64,000 bases of DNA from Acanthopleura granulata (GCA_016165875.1 JABBOT010000080.1:46892032-46956031), one strand, 5' to 3'; positions 34,740 through 48,212 are shown, counted from the first letter of the stretch. The notes: a model not told the origin generated them from the sequence alone. Program-made: numbers and translations.

Positions 34740-36539
34740 TGTGACATAGAAAACTGTTCAAATTCATCTTCAAGCATAGTAATTGACTCCTCTGGAATTA
34801 GTTCAGGTTCACCAAATAATAGGATGGGATAAAAGAAATGTATGGAAAACTAAGCCCCTCCAGTAATAAAAAGCTGCTTTATTGATCGGTTTTCAGGGTC
34901 TTAGCTAAGGATGCTTCTCTTGCACAGCGATGTTTAGTGTCAAGGGCACAGGATACCGGAGTGCCTGGAGTAAATCAACGACCTTTGGCAACCTACTGAC
35001 ATCTTACCCTCCCACCCGTTACCGTCAGGTTCTGACCCTATAGGCCCAGTTCAATTTGTGGGTAGCACTTAGCTAGGAGGAAATTAACCAACAACCCACG
35101 GCAAGTTATTGACGATCATTAATCCCACGAGTGAAATACTCGAACACCCTACAGGAGGAACACAATTGATCTTCAACGAACGCTCCAGACAGACAATGTC
35201 GTCACACCAGCAACACTGTTGACTATTGTCACTAAAGAATCGCGAAAGTAGGAGCAGACGGATGTACAAAATCCCCGTCCGATGCCGGCTTTGAACCCAC
35301 ACTTCGAGTATCTTACCGGTTAAAGTGCATCCCCTTCATAACTCAGCCAATTGCACACTAATTGTTAGATAATGTAGTCTATATATCTACACGTAGATAA
35401 AACGTGTTGCATTTACTGGATGTACCGATGAAGAATTGGGTGAGCTAAGCTAATTAAGTCATAATCAAGTCTCATCTTTGCAGGCTAATGGCATGATGTA
35501 CTTCTTCAGCATATTTTATACCCCTTTACATATATAAGATTTCAGAATTCAGAAGTTTTTACATCACTGCTGGCTTTGTTGAAAGCGCACAACTTCGTTT
35601 TGGTTCTCTCCATGTGATTTGTTTTATTAGGCAAAGCTTCTTTATACAAATCAGTACTGATATTTAAAAAACTGTTTAAAATGTTAGGTAACATGCGCTA
35701 CGCATGAAGATATTTTAATAGCCAGAGGTACACACTGATCCTAATGGTTTAAACATCTTTCCATTGTGCTTTATGAAGGTATATCAAGTAGCCTTGAGAT
35801 CACAGCAATGGCGAAAAAATAGCTTGTGTTGTCTCACTGAAGCGCATGTTGTTTTATTCATTTTGTGTTTATTTCCTTTATTTGTGTTTTTTTTCTCTGC
35901 AGGGGAAACCAGTCAGTTTTCCACACCTTTATCCCCTGAAGTGATTTACATCTGTTGTATGTGTAATTAGTCTGCCGAGATAATGATTTCATCTGTCCCA
36001 TATATCGCTGAGAATGTGGCGTACTTCCGGGTGTAACACGGGCACTGAATGATTCAATTATATAGACCCGTAAGAAGCGACCTGGAAAACGTAAATGAAA
36101 AATGTATCATGAATTTTTTTTTCTCATTTAACGCAGGTCCTACCTTTGATGAAAAAATAAACATTTATGGCACCACAGACAGAGCGTAGCATTTACAGAC
36201 TTTCCTGAAATGACCATGTTTTCATTAATGATTTTGCAAACTGCGACACATACAATGATAGCATGTAAACGAACTTCGTGTGATCTGATCTGACAAATGT
36301 CACTCCGTCCCGGGATTGTGTTTCATAATCTGAATGGATCTAAAAGAACGTGATGAATTTTATATAGTGCAGTTTCACAACTGATCAACAAACAATGTTC
36401 GCGAAAACAAAACATATTCTTATTTCACCCATGACTGGTTAAAAGCTGACACTCCGTGATGAAGCTGACAGACTTCTGAAACCAGAATTAAACCCGGGTC
36501 TGCAATAATGTGCATACATTAGTGACATGTCGTGGTGTC
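34740..36539. other. Intergenic DNA; one diverged dispersed repeat copy
   Basis: There is no gene here. At about 35050-35330 lies a diverged copy of dispersed repeat C (TTATTGACGATCATTAAT, GATCTTCAACGAACG, and a final GCTTTGAACCCACAC resembling a tRNA B box), better seen at 44205-44495. The rest is AT-rich sequence with no recognised family. Confidence 0.5.
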
Positions 36540-38460
36540 ATATAATGTTCTAACAATGATGTCCATTAGTTCTGTAAGATTCGCGAATCTCTTCAAATGT
36601 CTCTTGTCGTGCAAACCAAGCCAAGTTCAGGTCAATAAAATAGGGTCTTCCTATCTGTGTAGACCCCAAAATGACCCACATATATAGGAAAACATTAATG
36701 TCTATGGCCCATAGTGGGAAACGCGCCATTTGTGCCACTTTAGAAAGACGTTGAAGATTCTATGTACAACGTTCGATTCAATTTTCACTGGCTAATAATG
36801 GGGGTCTTCATGTTCGTTATGACCCCTAATCGGTACCCGGAAAGAAATGGCTATGGGATGATATAATTCGTTTTGTGCCACTTTAACATGCTGTTAAATC
36901 TCTTCAAATGCCTTCTATCGTGCACACCAGACCAAGTTCAGGTCAATAAAATGGAGTCTTCCTATATGTGCAGATCCAAAAATGACTCCCATATATAGGA
37001 AAACACTGAAGTCTCATCCGAAAAATGTAAATGGCTTTGATGGCGAAATCGCTGTTTGTGACACTGTAGAAAGACATTGTGTGCCTGGCAGATTCCATGT
37101 ACAACGTTCCCTTCTATTTTCATTGACTAAAAATGTGGTCTTCGTGTTCTCCACGACGCCTAATTAGGGTCTTCTATGTTCGATGTCCCATCCCTACCTT
37201 GGAAGAGCTGGCTATGGGATGACATAATTTCTTTTGTGCCACTCTAACGTGCTGTTAAACATCTTCAAATGCCCTCTGTCTTGAATATCATTCCGAGATC
37301 AGGTTAAAAAATATGGGGTCTTCCTTTCTGTGTAGGCCCAAAAATGAACCACATATATAGCAAAACATTCAAGTCTAATACGAGAAATGTAAATGGCTCT
37401 GGTAACAAAACTGCCATTTGTGCCACTCGAGAAAAACATTATGCATTTAAACGATTCTATATACACCGTTTCAGTCAACTTTCATTTTCTAAAAATGGAA
37501 TCTTCATGTACTTTATAACCCTTAATTAGAGCCTCTCATGCTGGCTGTCCTATCTATGCCTTGGGAGAACTTGCTATGGATAACATAATTTCTTTTCTGG
37601 CACTCTAACGTGCTGTTAAATCTCTTTAAATGTCATGCGTCGTGCACACCAGACCAAGGTTAGGTCACTAAAATGGGGTCTTCCTCTCTGTGTTGACCCC
37701 AAACTAATCTACTTATAAAGCAAAACACTAAAGTCTTATACAGAAAATGTAAATCTCGGGGGAAAAAACCCACCATTTTTGCCACACTAGAGAGACATTG
37801 TGTACCTGGAAAATTCAATATATGAACTTTGTGTTCAATTTTTATTGGGTAAATATGGAGCCTTTGTGTCCTCTGAGAATCTTTAATAACGCCTCCCATC
37901 CTTGTCGTGATATCCATGCTTTAGAAGCAATGGCTTTTGAATCACATGAATTTCTTTTGTGCGACTGGCAAATGGTAATAAATCTCTTTAAATACCTTTT
38001 GCGGCAGTTCAAGTTCTATAATATGGGGCCCTCTTGTCTGCATGAGAGTCTCTACAAAGACATTGCGTACCATAAAGAGCTGTCGTGCACTTCAGTTTCA
38101 GTTCAGGTCAGTAGAATGAAGTCTAACTGTGTGTATAAATATACATCCTGAAATGACTGACTTTTACAGGAAAAAAGATCGAAGTTGATTCCATTCAATT
38201 TATTTGGCTCAAAAGCGACATTTGTGCCGCTCTAGAACAAGATTCATTATATGTTCGTTCACTCTAGTGTTCTCTATGACCCTTAATTAATGTCTTGAGC
38301 GTCATTTTGCATGCCTGAGATGAAATGCATTTGGAATTGCAACAGTTCGTTTTGTGTGGCTCCGAAGTGCTATTAAATCTGTTTAGTCCTCTATGGTGCA
38401 TCCCATTCCAAGTCAGGTAAAAAAATGGGGTCTTTCTGTCCGTATAGACCCCCAAAATGA
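36540..38460 (+). repeat. ~355-bp satellite, left (forward) arm of a head-to-head array
   Basis: About six diverged units. The landmark GGGGTCTTCCT...TGTAGACCC recurs near 36650, 36955, 37316, 37676, 38027 (degraded) and 38425. Each unit also carries CCACTCTAACGTGCTGTTAA, TCTTCAAATGCC, CACCAGACCAAGTTCAGGTC and ATATATAGGAAAACA. It lies between the SLC6 and cyclase A genes. No coding sequence. Confidence 0.88.
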
Positions 38461-38539
38461 TCCACAAGGGAGGGAAATATTCAAATTTAACATGTATAGT
38501 GGAGATGATGATTGAGATGAATATCGAATGCTTAAGTGC

Positions 38540-41500
38540 TCAATGACTTTTTGATGTGGCACATATGGGTTTTTTCTCACCAGAGGCATTTCTGGCATAA
38601 ACATTGAATGTAAACCTGTGTGTGCTGACTTTAAGACCCCATTTATTCTCTCTGAAATTTGACTGTAGTACAAATGGGAAAACATTTGGAGAGATTTTAT
38701 GAAAATTTAGAGCTCCATCAATTTTCAGACCATTATTATATATGTGGATCATTTTGGAGGTCCATATGAATAGGAAAACCCCATATTCTGTCCTGAAATA
38801 CAACACAACCAATGAGGACCATTGAAATGCAACCAATGCAACTGATATGATTCTTAAGTCATTTCTTGTCGAGTGTAGATCAGTGGGATTATTGGATAGG
38901 CCTCATCTCAGGGCTCATAGATAGCTTGATAACCCCATAGCAATACAATTGGGAAGTAACGATGACATACTGAACGTTTCAAGTGCCCAAAGGCGGTACA
39001 AATGATGGTTTTCTCATCAGAACCATTTTCAACGGAAACATTAATGGTCAGGATATGGTCATATCTCGGGTTCATTTTAGGGTCTGTGTGAACGGGGAGA
39101 CTTCATTTATACCACATAAATTTAGGCCCGAGTACAGAAGAGAAGATTTTGAAGAGACTTAATACATTTAAGAGTTACCCAATAAAAAAATACTTGTATT
39201 GTAATAGGGAATTTTTACCGCTAAGTCTTACTCGGGGCAAAGTTGTGTAGCCCTTTGTTTATATCTGCATTTACGATGACGTTTTGTTGGCAAACTGATA
39301 ACGTAGAACTCGTGCAGTACAAGAAAACAATAGTGTAGTCAGTCTAGAACCTAATTGCCATTGGGCGGAACAAGGTATCGCATTTTAAAGCAATAGGGGA
39401 CTAGAGGACAACATATTTACTAAAAAAAATAGGATATAAAGTCAACACGTTGTATGGCTGAAGTAGCTAAATCCCTTTCTATAAGGCGGCAGAAATATAA
39501 GGCAGTCCTTTGTCAGCAGAGCCACTTCCAACCTAAGCATTAAAAAGTAGGATATGGTCGTATTTAGGGGTCAGTTTGGAGTTCGTATACACAGGACGAA
39601 CTCATTAATTTGAACTGAATTCAGACAGGAGTAAATAAGAGAACACGTCTGAAGAGATATAAGCGGGAATACCAAATTTTATTGACCTGATCTTGGACTA
39701 GTGTGCACGAAAGAGGACATTTCATGAGATTTATGGGCACTTCGGAGTGGCACGAAACAAATTATGTGACTCCATAGCCATTTCTTCTCAGGCATGGAAA
39801 AGGAAGATCAAGGTGGGAGGCCCTAATTGAGGGTCATAAAGAACATGAATACCCCATGTTTATTCAATAAAAATTAAATGGAACGTTCATACATTGGATC
39901 CTCCATGTGTATGCAGAGCGGTGCAAATGGCGGTTTGTCACCAGAGCCATTTCAATTGTACATATTAGACCTCAGTCTTTTACATACATGTGGGTCGACA
40001 CAGACAAGAAGACCCCTTTTTATTGACCTAAACTCAGGCTGGAGTAGACGACAGATGTCCTTTGATAAGATTTAAAAGAGCGTGAGAGTGCCACAAAGCA
40101 AATTATGTAACTCAAAGGTCATTTCTATCCTGGAAAAGGAGGATCAAGATGGGAGGCCCTAATAAGGGTCATGAAGAACACGAAGACCCCATAATTACTA
40201 CATAAAAAAGTATATGGAACGACCAGATATTAATTTTTTGAGGTACAATGTATTTCTAGTACGACACAAATGGCGATTTTGTCACCAGAGCCATTGAAAT
40301 TGTACTATCAGAGTTCAAGTTTTACTGCATATGTGGGTCACTTTTGGTTCTGCACAGGTAGGAAGACCCCATTTTAATGACCGGAACTAGGTCTGGTGTG
40401 CACGACAGACGCTCATTGAAACAGATTTAAAAGAAAAACGTGAGAATGGCACAAAACAAGTTATGTAATACCATGGCCATTTCTTTTCAGTCCTGGAAAA
40501 GGAGGATCAAGATGGTAGGTCCTAATTAGTGTCATACAGAACCTGAAAACCCTGTATTTACTCAATGAAAATTGAAAGAAACGTCCATGTATTAAATCAG
40601 TCAGGTACACAATATAGTCTACATCGGCACAAATGGCGGTTTGGACACCAGAGCCATATGAAAGGTGCCTGGAAGAGTTCAGTCTTTATTATATATGTCG
40701 GTCATTTTGAGGCCTAGGATGATCCCATTTCATTGACCTGAATTTGGAAATATATGCACGACAGGGGACATTTGAAGAGATTTACTTAGCGTGGCACAAA
40801 ACAAACTATTTGATTCCATAGTCATTTATTCCCAGCTATGCACTGGACACTAAACAGGGGAGACCCTAATTAAGGGTCATAAAGAACATGAAGACCTTAC
40901 ATTTTCTTAACGCAAAATGGGGCGTTGTACATTTAATCTTCCAGATAGACAATGTCTTTCTAGAGTGGCACAAAGGGCGGTTTTGTCACTGGAGCCATTT
41001 ACATTTTCCGTATTAAATTACATTTGGTATATGTGTGGGTCATTTTGGGTCTACACAGATAGGAAAACCCCATTTTGTTGACCTGAACTTGGACCGGTGT
41101 GCACGACAGAGGACATTTGAAGATGTTTAACAGCACATTAGAGTGGCATAAAACAAATTATTGTGATTCCATAGCTATTTTTCCCAGATAAGTATGGGGG
41201 TGGGGTGGGGGTCAACACAGTACGCCCTAATTAAAGGCCTTAGAGAACATGAGGACTCCATATTTACCTAATGAAAACCGAATAGGGCGTTGTAATTTGA
41301 ATCTTCCAGCTACGCAATGTCTTTCTAGAGTGGCATAAGGGACGGATTTGTCTCCAGAGCCACTTGGATTGTACATATTATACTTCAGTTGTTTGCTGCA
41401 TATAAGGGTCAGTTCAGGGTCGATATAAAGAGGGAGGCCCCAATTGATTTACCTGATCTTGATCTTGTGTGCACAGCAGAGGTCATTTGAAAACATTTAG
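38540..41500 (-). repeat. ~355-bp satellite, right (inverted) arm of the same array
   Basis: The same unit appears in opposite orientation, as GTCTACACAGATAGGAAAACCC, CATTTTGTTGACCTGAACTT and GTGCACGACAGAGGACATTT. Landmark positions include about 38620, 38760, 39081, 39578, 39990, 40355, 40710, 41045 and 41420. The orientation flips between about 38460 and 38540. With the left arm it makes a ~5 kb imperfect inverted repeat. Confidence 0.85.
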
Positions 41501-43301
41501 TAACCAATGTAGTTCCAAAGCCTTTTCTTCTCTGGCTTGGATACCATGATCATGATAGGAGGTTCTAAATAAGAGTCATACAGGACGTAAAACACGATAT
41601 TTTCTCGGAAAAAATAGGATGTAGCACTGACATAGTAAATGCATCAAGTGGACAATTCCTTTCTAGAGAGGCACAAATAGATCGCCTGTTTATGTCTTAC
41701 TATTTAATTACTTTTGGGTTTGTATGGACAAATACATGTAGAACACGTTCTTCTAGATTATGACTCAAATCAACTAACTGATGGGCAAAATAAGGTATAT
41801 TTAACATAGCTTCTACGGGAAGTTGGTCAGATAAAGGGTTATCAATAATAAAATGCGCCGACACCATATACCTTAAAATCAGCTAATAGTCGACATGCGA
41901 TTAGACCATCTGGAGCCTCGCCTATTTCAGAATAAGTAACCGAGAATGAGTAACCGGTCGCTTACTTCAGCTGGTTTCTTTGAGCTTTACCTCAGTAGTA
42001 TCACGCCGCAGACGTGTTGTAGCAGACCTATCGTAATTAGGGCGTTCATAGTGAATCCTCGCTGGAACACCACGTTACAGACATGCGCGCAATAGTACAG
42101 GGTTCAAACCCCTCCTTGGATATAGAGAATCTGTATAGATTCCACTGCTCTGGCTGCCTTGGCGACAATGAGCAGTCGATAACGCTCGTGTGGCCGTTTG
42201 CTCAGACTAACGTTTGCTGAGGGTCATACACTTGTCTTCCACCAACGTATTGTGCTTATCTGTACTTCATACACGGAAAATGTCGATGTTAGCTTACGGT
42301 AAGTCAATGCTTTACGCCGGGCCTTACCGACGCAGCCTAACCATCGAGAGAACCAATGAAGTGAACCAATTCGTTCTGCCACATTATTTATGGCTGGAAC
42401 ACTTCTGCAAATCAAAGACATTTCATTCAATATTAATGGAACCATACAGGTGAATGTTCTGTCGTAAAGTGACACCTTGGTTCACCATGTCAGTGAGACT
42501 GTCGAAAGACACCCAGAGATTACGGCAAGTATCTCAAAGTATGCAAACGTACATCGTTAACAAGTCTGTTAGAGCTGACAGTTGGATTTTCTCGCTGCTG
42601 AATGATTTCGCTCGAACGTGCTGTACAACACAGCATCTACACACACCACAACGACGTACAGGAAAATGTGTAAAGTTTACTCCGAATTAAGTTTATTAGG
42701 GATAAGGGAAAAACTTATCGGTCAAGTAAGAACTGTAACCCTGCTATTTTTGGCGGTATATTGTGATAAAAGATGGAAGTAATTTTTTTTAAAAACGGCA
42801 AGACTGCACCAAATGCATGTGTTCCTGTTATATATACACATGTAGACAACCTGAAGTGTTTCCATGTTATCAATTTGAGCCATTCAGGCCCCAGGCATTT
42901 CTAAAATCTGAGAACGCGGGTGTTTTCGCTTTCATTACGTGAAGCCTCTGTTTTAACCATATGCACATGGGGTACTTGGGTAACATATTCATTGTTGTCT
43001 TTTCTTCAAGTAAATAAATTTAATTGATACTAATACAATCCTTCCACTCCGTTTTAACACACAAACATTAACAGAGTTTCTTTAAAAGAAATTTCTTGAC
43101 CTGCTAAGTAAAGGGAAATCGCCAAAAAAATTTCCACCCAAAAGCATTATAATGCTTAATGCTAGAAGAGTTCCTTAACCTTCTCTCTGAGCTTTTGCCG
43201 GATATAGGTCCACTTTGTTGGTGCATGGCAGATTTATGTTCTTTTGTAGGTCAAATGTCAGGTCAAGGATGGATCTTAGAGTGATGATACTGGACAGATC
43301 T
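41501..43301. other. Intergenic DNA with no recognised gene
   Basis: Unique-looking AT-rich sequence. Around 42095-42112 a CAGGGTTCAAACCCC string resembles a tRNA B box, but no matching A box or acceptor stem was found. Reading frames up to 83 codons near 42214-42690 show no family features. Confidence 0.5.
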
Positions 43302-43388
43302 GATTTATCTGATTGACGTTTTACGCCGTACTCAAGAATATTTCTCTTATACGACTTCGGCCAGCATTATGAGGGGAGGAAACCGCCA
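43302..43388 (-). mobile_element. SINE family A, tail fragment
   Basis: Contains GATTGACGTTTTACGCCGTA, CTCAAGAATATTTCTCTTAT and GGCCAGCATTATGAGG, then similarity ends. Only the tail third is present. Confidence 0.8.
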
Positions 43389-43548
43389 TCGTATTAGTGA
43401 AACATTCTTGAGCGTTAGCACCGATCAATTATTGACGGATTTTCCTACAGGGATCAAAAAGCGCTCCAGCACTGATAGGATAATATTAAACCACAAAAAT
43501 ATTAAATGAGCGACAACACTGCAGAATGTACTCTTATTTTGCTTCTAA

Positions 43549-43815
43549 GGGCATGCGTGGCCAAGGGGGTTACCGCGTCAGCGCCTCGTAATAACCCACG
43601 TGCCTCCCACCAATGCGGTCGCTGTGGGTTCAAATCCAACTCAGTCTAGCTTCCTCTCCGGCCGTACGTGGGAAGGTCCGCCAGCAACCTGCGGATGGTC
43701 CTCGATTTCCTCAGGGCTCTGTTCTGTTTCCTTCCCACATAGTTCTGGCCGCCGTTGTGAAAGTGAAATATTCTTGAGTACGGCGTTAAACACCAATAAA
43801 ATACATAAATAACTA
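43549..43815 (+). mobile_element. SINE family A, full length
   Basis: A plus-strand copy. The tRNA-like head (GGGCATGCGTGGCCAAGGGG, B box GTGGGTTCAAATCC) is at 43551. The body continues through GTACGTGGGAAGGTCCGCCA, and the tail ends ACGGCGTTAAACACCAATAA. It is intergenic, between the satellite array and cyclase A. Confidence 0.9.
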
Positions 43816-44204
43816 AATGTTTTGTGTGTAGTTAAATATTTTCTGTTTAGGAAAGAAATGTCGAAAAACAAACTGTTTACCCATTATTTTATTGACCCTT
43901 CGGAGGTTACCATGGCGACAAAATGCGCCATTCTGCAGCAATAGATATTGCAAAGCGGTTGTCTTGCTGATTGAATTTTAATATCGTGTGGAGAGAAGAA
44001 GAGCGTAGTTCTGGTGAAACTACATAGTGTCAGGGGATGTTCAGTGCTATGAATTGAAACTGAGAAATTCCATGGATAAATAGTCAAAAAAAAGGGTAAT
44101 GAGCCCGATATGATAATCGGTCAAGAGACTGGGCTAGAATCTCTATTTGCTATCTAATAACATTAGGGCAACAGAGTAACGTTCCTTTTCAGTGTGATTT
44201 GATT

Positions 44205-44495
44205 TCATTGTGGTTTAACGTCAAAATCGAAATATTTAATTTGAAAAAATACCGGTCGGTTTCATGTGTGTGGAACACCGGAGTGCCACCAAACCACCAA
44301 CCACTGGTAAATCACTGACGAACATTCCCACATGTGACGCATAGATATGCACACCATATTTGTATAACACAAGTGGTCTTCAACGAACGTTAGACTGCAG
44401 AAATGGCCCCACGACTAGTGAGAGTGGGGAGAGTGTACCTATTGCTTGACCCAAGCCGGAACTGAGCCAATACACCGTGTGGCCACTCGGCCACG
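44205..44495 (-). repeat. Dispersed repeat C (SINE-like), best copy
   Basis: The element begins TCATTGTGGTTTAACGTCAA, contains AAATCACTGACGAACATTCC, CAGACTTGCACACC-like (here GATATGCACACCATA) and GGTCTTCAACGAACG, and ends GGCCACTCGGCCACG, resembling a tRNA-like head on the minus strand. Related copies occur near 35050, 62900 and 63790. Confidence 0.55.
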
Positions 44496-44499
44496 ACCA

Positions 44500-46428
44500 A
44501 TGTCCTATGGCTGTGAAGGCGCCTTCTTACGTTATTCATCTTATTAGGAGAAACTATTACTTCTTCAGTACAGCACACAAGAGGCAAGTGTTTCATTTGT
44601 ACATGTTCAATGGACTGCAGTCATCAAAGCGACGCTATTTAATAATCAGATAAGTGCCTTTGAAATTTGTCATAAGTTACCATCGCCCCATAGGCTACAT
44701 GTCCTCGGCCTAAAGTTTGCAGTCACACGCGTCCCTTACCTACCCATTTGTATACCGCAAGTCCAAGATCGATCGGCGATTGCCAAGGCCTCTTTTGTCA
44801 GAGAATCTTGGGTAATACTCCTTATGTACCTGATGTAGGCCTTCTGCTAACATATTTGTCCAGTGCATGTTTTAAATCGAGAGAGCTCTTGGTATTGATG
44901 TGACCGAAAACATTTCGCAAAGCGAACGTCAGAGTAATGTAGGACTATTTTACAAACAGCGAACGTTACGTTAAGCACATTTAGTTTGACGGTGGTGATT
45001 GTCTGAACGATGCAATGGGGCGAATGGATTTGTAAAACGGCCTCGTGTTCTCTGCTGCCAGGATGACGCCTTAGAAAACTGGTCGGGCATGGCCTCTATG
45101 ATTTTGCAATACCTTAAGCCAACATAAAACATAAATTATAGGTGGGGTAAACATGTTCATTTCATGTCGTTTCCATGCAGTGGTGCACGCATTCCTATGT
45201 CAGCTCCCCTTAAGCATCATGCACTGGATAAAACCTGAGCACAAAGGACAAAAGGGCGTCAACGTCATGCGTGGCGTCATTCTGCTGTCATTAATACTGG
45301 AAATCTAACTGGAACAACATGATTTTGTAACCAGTCATAGCTGAATTGTCTACGTCTAAACGTCCTCGCCGGGAACTGGTTTACATGAACTAAAACATTT
45401 GAGTTAGGCTAACACATTAGGTCAAATGGACTGAGAGACCGTGTTTTTCATGCATGTAGCATTAACAGGTCTGTACAACTTGCATTCTCAGCTAACTGTC
45501 TCTAACGAAAGAGAGAAGTGTCAGTAGTCTGCTTTGTTTCTGTAGGTTTCTATTATTGGGCGAGAAACAGTGTTGCCATATCACAAAGGGAAAGTGATGA
45601 TGTCTGTGCAATCTATGTCTGTTAGTTTTACATAGTGGATAGAGTTCTGTACTGTTATAAATGATATAAATAATGCATTTATCGTGGTGTTTAACGTTTG
45701 TTATTTTAGTGTGTACACGACATGTACATGTATATTATTTTCAAAGATAATCTCAATTACTGTCTGCACAAGAAACTAGTATATACGTTACTCTCTTAAT
45801 GTATAAGGGCCTCTCTTTTTCAATACCTTTAACAGCATGTTGACTTTGAAAAACCTACGGGTTTACTCAGAAGTCAACGATAGGTAACTTATGAAGGGTT
45901 AAGAATGAGCTTCCTGTCTGAAATACGCAGCTACCACGATTAAGTGTACATCACTGGTGTTATGCTCATAAATATACTTCGACCAGGGCACTAGCTGCGT
46001 AATCCAGGGCGAAAGAAGCGTATTTTAGTATGCATCAACATAGACAATCTCGTAGTACAGTTCAAGGTTAAGGAGTATTTCCGTTTGTTTTCTTATTTAC
46101 ACAGCTGGACTGTTGTAGTAACGTGTTAAATACGAGACACAATTCCCTTCCCTCACCCTGAGGGTTTTTTCCGCGTTTCCACTGAATATCCACTCAATAT
46201 AAGTTTACGCAACACGACCGTCTTGTAAGAGGCAATTTTTATTCTCACCACTCAAGAGAAATACTGACTTGTTTTAGACACTAAAGGCCACTATGGATTA
46301 CCTCCACTCAGCTTGGGATCTTAGCAAAAGGATATCATATTTTTCCCTGAAATGAGCCATGAACCATGAAATCCCACAATTACATATCTACCGAGTGTAA
46401 GTCACCTGTAACAGTGATCTCTTTGTAG
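44500..46428. other. Intergenic DNA with no recognised gene
   Basis: No exon, repeat family or RNA gene could be supported here. Base composition resembles the surrounding spacer. Confidence 0.45.
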
Positions 46429-46434
46429 TTTATT
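46429..46434 (-). terminator. Candidate polyadenylation signal of cyclase gene A
   Basis: AATAAA on the minus strand, 83 bases after the stop codon of cyclase gene A. The distance is typical of a short 3' UTR. Confidence 0.5.
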
Positions 46435-46516
46435 CTTTGATTAATATATTACAAGATGTTTTCAAGAACAATTACAATGTACTTGGTGGGGATACTCTTC
46501 GAAACTTATTACAGAG

Positions 46517-47596
46517 TTAGATTAAACGAAGAAGAAGGGCCTGTAGCCCGATGGCTAAAAGCCCCAGCAGTAACATTGCTGTTGGACGAGGAGATGCGTT
46601 GGAATCCGAGTCCACAATAGCGTAGGCACGGACGGGACCTCCACTTCCGTCGTAGAGGTTTATGGGAACGCCGTAGAACATGGCCCCCGCTTCAGGAATC
46701 TTTTCCAAGTTAGCCAGATTTTCAAATCCAACCTTATTACCAGCGAAGAGGTTTACATGAGCTCTGAATTTTTTGCCCATTCCACGGTCAAGTGAAATTG
46801 TATCCACACCGATTCCGTGGAAATTAGGCCGACTTTCCACCAGCCATTTTGTTGTATTGCCGTGAAAACCAGGAAAATGGAAAGTGCTGGAATCTTTCGG
46901 TGTGTCTGTGCCGAAATACGATGTTGCCCTTGAGTACTTTTTGTCCCAGCCAGACTTCATGAGGACAATTGCCCCGTTAGGAATTTGCCCGTACTTGGCC
47001 TCCCATGCTTCAACATCGGCCACCATGACCTCCGCATCAGGGTTAGCAGCGGCTTGAGCGGTAATGTCGATCACAACGGCAGGACCTATAAACTGGCTGA
47101 CTGGAACCTCGTGAAGGCGCCATTTTCCCTTCCCTATGTGGCAGGGAGCGTCCACGTGCGTCCCGTAATGTTCCACTGTCTGGAAACTGTTATATTCTAG
47201 CCTGGAAACAACAACCATCAATGATAATTGATCTATTGAATTAAAGATGGAGACAGGGATGGATCGACGAATGAGTGGACTGACTGACAGATTTATTGCC
47301 AATAAATAATGTATGTAATTGTTTGACAGATTGAGGCACCGAGTCTAATATTCAGTTTTTTCCGTAAGCATGCTGTACAATCGGTAATGCATTTATTTAG
47401 TGACAGTATAAAATTGAACTGACCACACTCCAAATTCTGGGCTGTATCCCCTTTGGTTGATTGTGAAGTTGAGACTGGGGTAGATAGGGTGAGCCACAAT
47501 TCCGGGTTTATGCTGATGGGAAAGGTCAACGATTTCCTTCTTAGCACTGGCTTTTAGGATCAGTGACAAAGCCACAAGGCACAATTGCACACCCAT
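46517..47596 (-). CDS. Secreted cyclase-family (kynurenine formamidase-like) metal hydrolase, paralogue A, 285 aa
   Basis: Exons on the minus strand are 47596-47424 (173 nt) and 47201-46517 (685 nt); the intron splits a Trp codon (TG/G). The protein starts with a signal peptide (MGVQLCLVALSLILKASA). It then has KEIVDLSHQHKPG and the cyclase-superfamily (PF04199) metal-binding signature HYGTHVDAPCH at about residues 75-85. Further conserved features are IVLMKSGWDKK, FHGIGVDTISLD and a hydrophobic C-terminus after a small-residue SNASPRP stretch, which suggests a GPI-anchor signal. Members hydrolyse N-formylkynurenine or related amide/cyclic substrates; the substrate here is unknown. Sequons NFT and NTT fit secretion. 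The ATG directly follows an acceptor-like GATTTCAG, so an untranslated upstream exon is likely. Confidence 0.94.
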
Positions 47597-48200
47597 CTGA
47601 AATCATGAAACATGATCACTGACTCAGTCAACCTATCTCTCATGAGAGAAAAATACCAGGGACAACAGTTCACCCATCTGAAATCATAAGACACAGTCAG
47701 CTCTAATAGGCAATCCCTGTCAGGTCAGTCCGGACAACCTGGGGCAATAGCCCACCCATCCGAAATCTAGTAGGCACTCCTTGTCAGGTCAGACCAGTCA
47801 ACCAGGGTCAACAGCCCACCCATCTGAAATCATAAGACACAGTCAGGGCTAGTAGGCAATCTCTGTCAGGTCAGACCAGTCAACCAGGGACAACAGCCCA
47901 CCCATTTGAAATCATATGACACAGTCAGGGCTAGTAGGCAATCCCTGTCAGGTCAGACCAGTCAACCAGGGACAATAGCCCACCCATCTGAAATCTAGTA
48001 GGCAATCCCTGTCAGGTCAGAGCAGTCAACCAGAGACAATAGTACACCCATCTGAAATCATAAGACACGGTCCGGGCTAATCGGCAATCGTTATCATACC
48101 AGGCGAGTCAACCAGGGACAATAATCCACCCATCTGAAATCACAAGACACGGTCAGGGCTAGTAGCAATCCATATCAGATCAGATCAGTCAACAAGGGAC
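47590..48200 (-). repeat. 82/64-bp tandem array starting at the cyclase A acceptor and start codon
   Basis: On the plus strand the motif ACCCATCTGAAATC (minus strand: GATTTCAGATGGGT, that is acceptor plus ATG) recurs at 47591 (the gene), 47672, 47754, 47818, 47900, 47982, 48046 and 48128. Spacings are 81, 82, 64, 82, 82, 64 and 82, a three-unit higher-order period of about 228 bp. The rest of the unit reads CAATCCCTGTCAGGTCAGAC, CAGTCAACCAGGGACAATAG. The short unit lacks the ATAAGACACAGTCAGGG block. Confidence 0.92.
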
Positions 48201-48212
48201 GATAGTTCTCCG

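Noticed and set aside
33855..34832. Plus-strand frames of 104-146 codons rich in Leu, Cys and Tyr
   Set aside because: They read through the 61-bp minisatellite; the apparent membrane-like composition reflects the repeat.
42060..42130. tRNA gene suggested by CAGGGTTCAAACCCC
   Set aside because: Only a B-box-like string is present; no A box, anticodon arm or acceptor stem could be folded.
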